Of a DNA stretch of 64,000 bases, positions 60,606 through 64,000 are shown in pieces. A program made the position numbers and the translations under genes. The notes under the pieces were generated by a model that was given only the letters and a program-made list of their open reading frames with translations, was not told where the DNA came from and did no database searches. This stretch comes from Spiro-02 sp034114085 (lineage in GTDB: Bacteria; Spirochaetota; Spirochaetia; Sphaerochaetales; Sphaerochaetaceae): assembly GCA_034114085.1 (NCBI GenBank), contig JAXEWB010000056.1, forward strand, positions 65,305-129,304. The letters are read 5' to 3'. The first letter of the stretch is position 1. Every line of letters starts with the position of its first letter.

Positions 60606-61490
60606 CTAGATATCAATTCCGAGGAACTTCTTGACCAGAATACCGATTACGAAGGATATCGCCGCGACGGAGAGGCTGATGCCCGCCATTTCCGCGAACC
60701 GTTTCTTGAACGGCACCCCCTTTGCGACGGAGATATAATATGTGAAGCCGAGGATGATCAGAACGACCACTGCCAGCATGATCGCCAATGCCGCCATATA
60801 GCCTGTGGCGGGAAGCAGCAGGTAGGGGAGGACCATGAAGGTTACGGTGAACAGGTATGCGATACCCGTATATGTGCAGCTTTTCAATGCGTTGTGGTTG
60901 CCCTCGCTTTTTGCCGACAGATATTCGCTTGACGCCATCGACAATGTAGCCGATATACCGGTGATCAGCCCAGACAAGGCTATGAGCCTGGTGTTCTGCA
61001 ATGCGAACGTGAGTCCCGCCAAAGTACCGGAAAGCTCTACCAGCGCGTCGGACAGTCCCAGAACCATCGACCCGACGTATTGGAGTCTTTCTTCGTCGAG
61101 CAATTCAAGCAGCTCCGCCTCGTGTTTCGCTTCGTCCAGCGCGATTTGCTTCGCTTCCGGGATTTCGTCGATGTATTTCTCATATTTTGCGTTTGCGCCG
61201 TCTTCTCCGCTCTCCATCTTCTTCAACACGAAGGTGAAACCCAAAAGCCTGCTGAGGAATACGTACCAGGCCGCCTTCCATACGTGCGGTTTGACTTTCT
61301 TGCCCGTATAGCCTTCCCATACTCCCGCATGGAGCTTTTCATCGGCCGCGATACGAAGCAAGACTTCTTTATTCTGCCCGTCTTTCATTCGCGCCCCGAT
61401 TTTGTTATAGATGATATGCTCAGTGAGTTCATTCTCCTGCATCTTGCAGAGGAACTTGAGCGTCTGTTCCTTCAATTGTGTTTTCGCCAT
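60606..61490 (-). CDS. Ferritin-like/VIT1-CCC1 fusion iron-manganese transporter (MbfA type)
   Basis: 294 residues. Residues 1-140 are a rubrerythrin/ferritin-like domain with E-x-x-H metal ligands (LRIAADEKLHAGVWEGY and LDEAKHEAELLELL). Residues 145-294 are a VIT1/CCC1 membrane domain with about five helices: VLGLSDALVELSGTLAGLTFALQN and SMASSEYLSAKSEGNHN. Exports or stores Fe/Mn, with the ferritin part sensing or delivering metal. A promoter-like TTGTCC-17-GATAAA lies upstream. Confidence 0.92.
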   Translation of the reverse strand: MAKTQLKEQTLKFLCKMQENELTEHIIYNKIGARMKDGQNKEVLLRIAADEKLHAGVWEGYTGKKVKPHVWKAAWYVFLSRLLGFTFVLKKMESGEDGANAKYEKYIDEIPEAKQIALDEAKHEAELLELLDEERLQYVGSMVLGLSDALVELSGTLAGLTFALQNTRLIALSGLITGISATLSMASSEYLSAKSEGNHNALKSCTYTGIAYLFTVTFMVLPYLLLPATGYMAALAIMLAVVVLIILGFTYYISVAKGVPFKKRFAEMAGISLSVAAISFVIGILVKKFLGIDI

Positions 61491-61612
61491 ATTTCATCTC
61501 CCCCGGAAAATCATCGCAACAGGCTCACCATGGTCTGTTTTTCCGCATGTCCGCCTATATTCTGTGGTTGCTTTTATCAGCTTTAGGCGCTAGCCGGACA
61601 AGTTCCTTTATT

Positions 61613-61831
61613 CTAGAGCAATATCGGAACATAGTCGAGCGGGAACGATAATACTTTGTCAGGCGCATCATCCATCCAGATTTTTTCTATACGGAATGAT
61701 GGCATCGCCGCATTGTCGCGGCCGATGCTGTCCCTGTGGCGATATTTACCGGCTGTGTCCAATTCTGCCTTCAATGGATAAGCCTGTTCTTTTGCGGGTT
61801 CTTGCCCCCGGTCCTGTTTCTGACGGCAATA
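61613..61831 (-). other. Open frame in phase beyond the CDF stop codon; possible readthrough or lost stop
   Basis: The frame of the CDF gene stays open for 73 codons past its TGA (ending TAG at 61613). It has a protein-like composition (KAELDTAGKYRHRDSIG, then MPSFRIEKIWMDDAPDKV). It fills most of the 341-bp gap at 61491-61831, which otherwise holds only the promoter region of the gene at 61490. It could be a former C-terminus, a small separate gene, or chance. Confidence 0.3.
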
Positions 61832-62812
61832 TCACGCCTGGGCTTGTTCCCATAGTTGTTCAAACTGCACCCGTTGTTCCTCGGCGAATACAGGCGCGGA
61901 TAGCGGTATCCAACTGGGGTCAATGGTGAACACAATGTCCGTATCGCTCCACTGCCAGAATTTCTTGATGTCCTTGAGCATATTCTTCCTGATTGTATCG
62001 AGCTGCCTCAACGGCATCTCTTGCTTCAGTTTCACATGGATGATGGACGAAATCGTCCGTCCCCGTTTCGTAGAGTATACTTGGAACGATTGGAAACCGT
62101 TCCGTTGCACATGGGACTGGACGATATCTTCCAACCCTCGCTGTATCTCCATCGGCGGAGCCGCATCAAGCAGCTCCTTGGTGTTCGTCACAAGCTGGCT
62201 GACTAATGTAGGAGTCATGCCGCCGATGAACAATATGGTGATGCTGGGGTCCGCATATGGAGAAAGCCATGCAAACGGGGTTCTGTCCAATATGGCCATG
62301 ACGACGAATGAGACGAGAACGGCGCAACTGATCAACGTGTCATTGAGCCAGCTTTTCGCTTCAGCTTTCAAGACAGATGAATTTTCCCTGCGCGATGTAA
62401 CGACCAGCACCCGCCAGATGATTCCGCAGACGATTACCGAAACGGCGGTAAACACAATAGCTACCGAAGCTTTGACCCTGTACCCGCCCGCAAGGATGGC
62501 TGTTATGGCTCCCCATGCAAGAAAGACGTTCATGCACAGCAGCGCTATCGTCCTGACCACGATGAAGAATGGTTCGAACGCTCCGTATCCAAACTGATAT
62601 TCCCGGTTGTCTCCTCGTCCGATTAGCCGGACGACAGACGCGGAGCATAAAATGAATATGCTCTGGATGAACGAGTACATGCCGTCGAATAGCATGGAAC
62701 GTGAATGTGCTACTACGGCCATCGCGACACCTGCTACTCCGAACAGGAAGCAGATAAGCGTAGCCGTCCTGATAAGGGCGATCTCCTTCTTTGTTTGATT
62801 CATACAATCCAT
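61832..62812 (-). CDS. Cation diffusion facilitator family transporter
   Basis: 326 residues with six helices in the first 210. LFGVAGVAMAVVAHSRSMLFDGMYSFIQSIFIL carries the family helix-2 D-x-x-x-S pattern, and SWLNDTLISCAVL the helix-5 Asp site (D-x-x-x-S in place of H-x-x-x-D). The C-terminal cytoplasmic domain follows (EIQRGLEDIVQSHVQRNGFQSFQVY). Exports divalent cations such as Zn, Fe or Mn. The start is ATG 62812 or 62803, undecided. A neighbour on the same strand is the ferritin-VIT1 gene, so metal homeostasis is a shared theme. Confidence 0.85.
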   Translation of the reverse strand: MDCMNQTKKEIALIRTATLICFLFGVAGVAMAVVAHSRSMLFDGMYSFIQSIFILCSASVVRLIGRGDNREYQFGYGAFEPFFIVVRTIALLCMNVFLAWGAITAILAGGYRVKASVAIVFTAVSVIVCGIIWRVLVVTSRRENSSVLKAEAKSWLNDTLISCAVLVSFVVMAILDRTPFAWLSPYADPSITILFIGGMTPTLVSQLVTNTKELLDAAPPMEIQRGLEDIVQSHVQRNGFQSFQVYSTKRGRTISSIIHVKLKQEMPLRQLDTIRKNMLKDIKKFWQWSDTDIVFTIDPSWIPLSAPVFAEEQRVQFEQLWEQAQA

Positions 62813-63033
62813 AGCCTGTCATACCGCAGCCTATAGGAAACCTCACGGGGCTTCCGCACTTGATACAAGATGCGCGGCGGAATAAAATCCGCAACGGTAC
62901 GGGACAGTGCCATTACCTTACTCTTTTCGTAGTCGCCGGATCCTGCTGCTCTCAGTAAAAAATACTTTTTCGCAGGGATGGCAGAAGCGTCTCATACGCC
63001 AAAACGACCATGTACAATGGTCTCTACGATTCG

Positions 63034-63070
63034 TTATTATCAGTATAATAAAAAGTTACTGATTCGACAA
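63034..63070 (-). promoter_or_regulatory. Putative promoter with palindrome upstream of the CDF gene
   Basis: On the minus strand, TTGTCG (63065-63070) and TATACT (63042-63047) are 17 bp apart. A TTATTAT/ATAATAA inverted repeat (63034-63051) covers the -10 box and start site, as a metal regulator might. The leader to the CDF start would be about 220 nt, and no gene or riboswitch was recognised in 62813-63033. Confidence 0.45.
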
Positions 63071-63102
63071 GCGTTATTGGTATTGAAGATTTAGACAAAA
63101 AG

Positions 63103-63305
63103 CTACTTATGTATAAAATAGATTCCGAAAGTCTGTCGAGCCAATGCCATCGCGATGTTTCCTATTGCCGCTGAAACATCTTGAAAACTCCCAGGCTCTC
63201 TTCACCTTGGATGGATAGAAAGGCGGATAGTAAAAATAAGACAATACAATATACGGAGATGGATTTCTCGCCGTACTCACCGAGATAAGATGATGTGGGG
63301 ATGGG
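63103..63305 (-). pseudogene. Acyltransferase-3 family remnant, C-terminal piece, frameshifted
   Basis: Minus-strand reading gives SYLGEYGEKSISVYCIVLFLL then, after a frame change near 63190, DVSAAIGNIAMALARQTFGIYFIHK ending at 63103. The A-R-Q-T-F-G-I-Y-x-I-H pattern is the conserved last region of membrane acyltransferases (OatA/Acyltransf_3). Nothing upstream completes it. A decayed gene end, not functional. Confidence 0.45.
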
Positions 63306-63307
63306 AC

Positions 63308-63520
63308 TCATGCCCTCCAGCCACGCTTTTGTAGTTGCTGCACCAATTCAGGAAGAAATGACAAGTTTTTGATTTTGTGACTGGGCTTCTCTATTATCGC
63401 TGGAAAATCCCATGGCGTTGTTTTGACCCGGATCGGGGTGTGTCCAGCTTTTCTTGATTCGTCGATATCATTGACGGGATGGTCTCCGACATACGGTATT
63501 TCTGTTGGGGCCTGCCGGAG
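63308..63520 (-). pseudogene. HAD hydrolase remnant, C-terminal 70 codons
   Basis: Open minus frame without a start, bounded by a stop at 63521. It reads YVGDHPVNDIDESRKAGHTPIRV then PAIIEKPSHKIKNLSFLPELVQQL. The V-G-D-H-P-x-N-D-I-x-x-x-R-K-A-G stretch is HAD motif IV of GPH/YjjG-type hydrolases. The catalytic N-terminus is absent. A further short coding-like piece (LTDTLKTEINEHGIL) lies just upstream. Confidence 0.6.
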
Positions 63521-63680
63521 CTAGGCCACCACTGAGACGAGGATTCCATGCTCGTTGATTTCGGTCTTCAAGGTGTCCGTTAGGGCTATGACGCTCAAGG
63601 CAACGCATATATGACAGACCGTGCAAGCGAGACGAACTACGTGGCGGCCTGCCAGATTATCGGGTGCAATGCTCCTTCAT

Positions 63681-63962
63681 GCCTGCAGGACGCAATCCCG
63701 ACATGCAGGACGTAATCCCGACATAAAGGACGTAGCAACAACATAAAGGACGTAGCAACAACATAAAGGACGTAATCCCCACATAAAGGACGTAGACGAC
63801 AGGTAGCTCCGACATAAAGGACGTAATCCCGACATAAAGGACGTAATCCCGACATGCAGGACGCAATCCCATCATAAAGGACGTAGCAACAACATAAAGG
63901 ACGTAATCCCCACATAAAGGACGTAGACGACAGGTAGCTCCGACATACAGGACGTAATCACG
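63681..63962. repeat. 20-bp minisatellite in two higher-order 131-bp blocks
   Basis: About 13 units of 20 bp. Each has a near-constant core ACATAAAGGACGTA (variants ACATGCAGGACGTA, ACATACAGG) and a six-base variable end: ATCCCG, GCAACA, ATCCCC or GACGAC. An 11-bp insert AGGTAGCTCCG occurs after the GACGAC unit at 63801-63811 and again at 63932-63942, so the pattern repeats as blocks exactly 131 bp apart. No spacers, so not CRISPR. Open frames across it are low-complexity by-products. No gene follows to 64000. Confidence 0.9.
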
Positions 63963-64000
63963 ACCTTATTTATGCGGGAGGGGATTGGAAGCAACAATAC

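Noticed and set aside
63637..63915. Two overlapping repetitive open frames with RPLC and DYVLYVG units
   Set aside because: They arise from the 20-bp minisatellite read in different phases; low complexity and no start signals.
63681..63962. Possible CRISPR array
   Set aside because: Units are contiguous 20-mers with no unique spacers of 30-40 bp and no cas genes in the window.

Overview
The window looks like a chromosomal segment from a free-living or gut-associated spirochaete of the Sphaerochaeta/Treponema type. This is an inference. The solute-binding proteins carry the short signal peptides ending in A-(A/G/N)-G followed by a polar stretch (FAAGQ, FAGGA, FANGT) that are common there, and transport and sugar-metabolism genes dominate. 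No rRNA, tRNA or replication genes were seen, so the call rests on style and not on a marker gene.

Layout. 1-2664 (minus): tripartite tricarboxylate transporter TctC-TctB-TctA, with tctA running off the left edge. 2972-6331: a truncated XRE-ImmA/IrrE protein (plus), a YtcJ-like amidohydrolase and an amino-acid permease (minus). 6357-14564 (minus): a compact sugar operon of unknown substrate, reading SBP, two ABC permeases, a PfkB-kinase/HAD fusion, a deoxyhypusine-synthase-like protein, a ROK kinase and a GmhA-like SIS isomerase, ending in a HipA fragment. A perfect LacI-type palindrome sits in front of it. 14845-16886: decayed insertion-sequence genes. 17053-18672: a LacI regulator, possibly leaderless, and a HAD hydrolase. 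18815-25152: a second LacI regulator, a TAXI-TRAP transporter, a DUF6282 hydrolase and an opine-dehydrogenase-like enzyme. 25168-34454: a defence/toxin island with a truncated Fic gene, a HipA-like kinase plus partner gene flanked by a 16-bp direct repeat, and a Wadjet locus (jetA, jetB, jetC intact; jetD reduced to a 56-codon stub) preceded by an XRE regulator. 34649-39528 (minus): a second TAXI-TRAP-DUF6282 module with an IclR regulator. 39780-40448: a hexapeptide-repeat protein. 41336-54065 (plus): a long catabolic cluster (LsrF-like aldolase, SorC regulator, zinc dehydrogenase, AcoX/NAD-kinase-like protein, ABC sugar importer, sugar isomerase, DraG-like hydrolase, MFS carrier, iron alcohol dehydrogenase, BASS-type symporter). 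54225-62812: mixed single genes (AEC carrier, methyltransferase, unknown protein with an EF-hand-like loop, aldo-keto reductase/lipoate ligase pair, XdhC, ferritin-VIT1 transporter, CDF efflux). 62813-64000: no intact gene, but two pseudogene remnants and a 20-bp minisatellite.

How it works together. Four binding-protein transport systems (one Tct, two TAXI-TRAP, plus two carbohydrate ABC importers without their own ATPase) are each linked to metal-dependent hydrolases, kinases or isomerases and to a local regulator with recognisable operator-like palindromes. The most unusual stretch is 25.2-34.5 kb. There the Wadjet nuclease gene jetD has been lost, and the position just downstream of jetC is occupied by an AT-rich HipA-like kinase cassette bounded by direct repeats.
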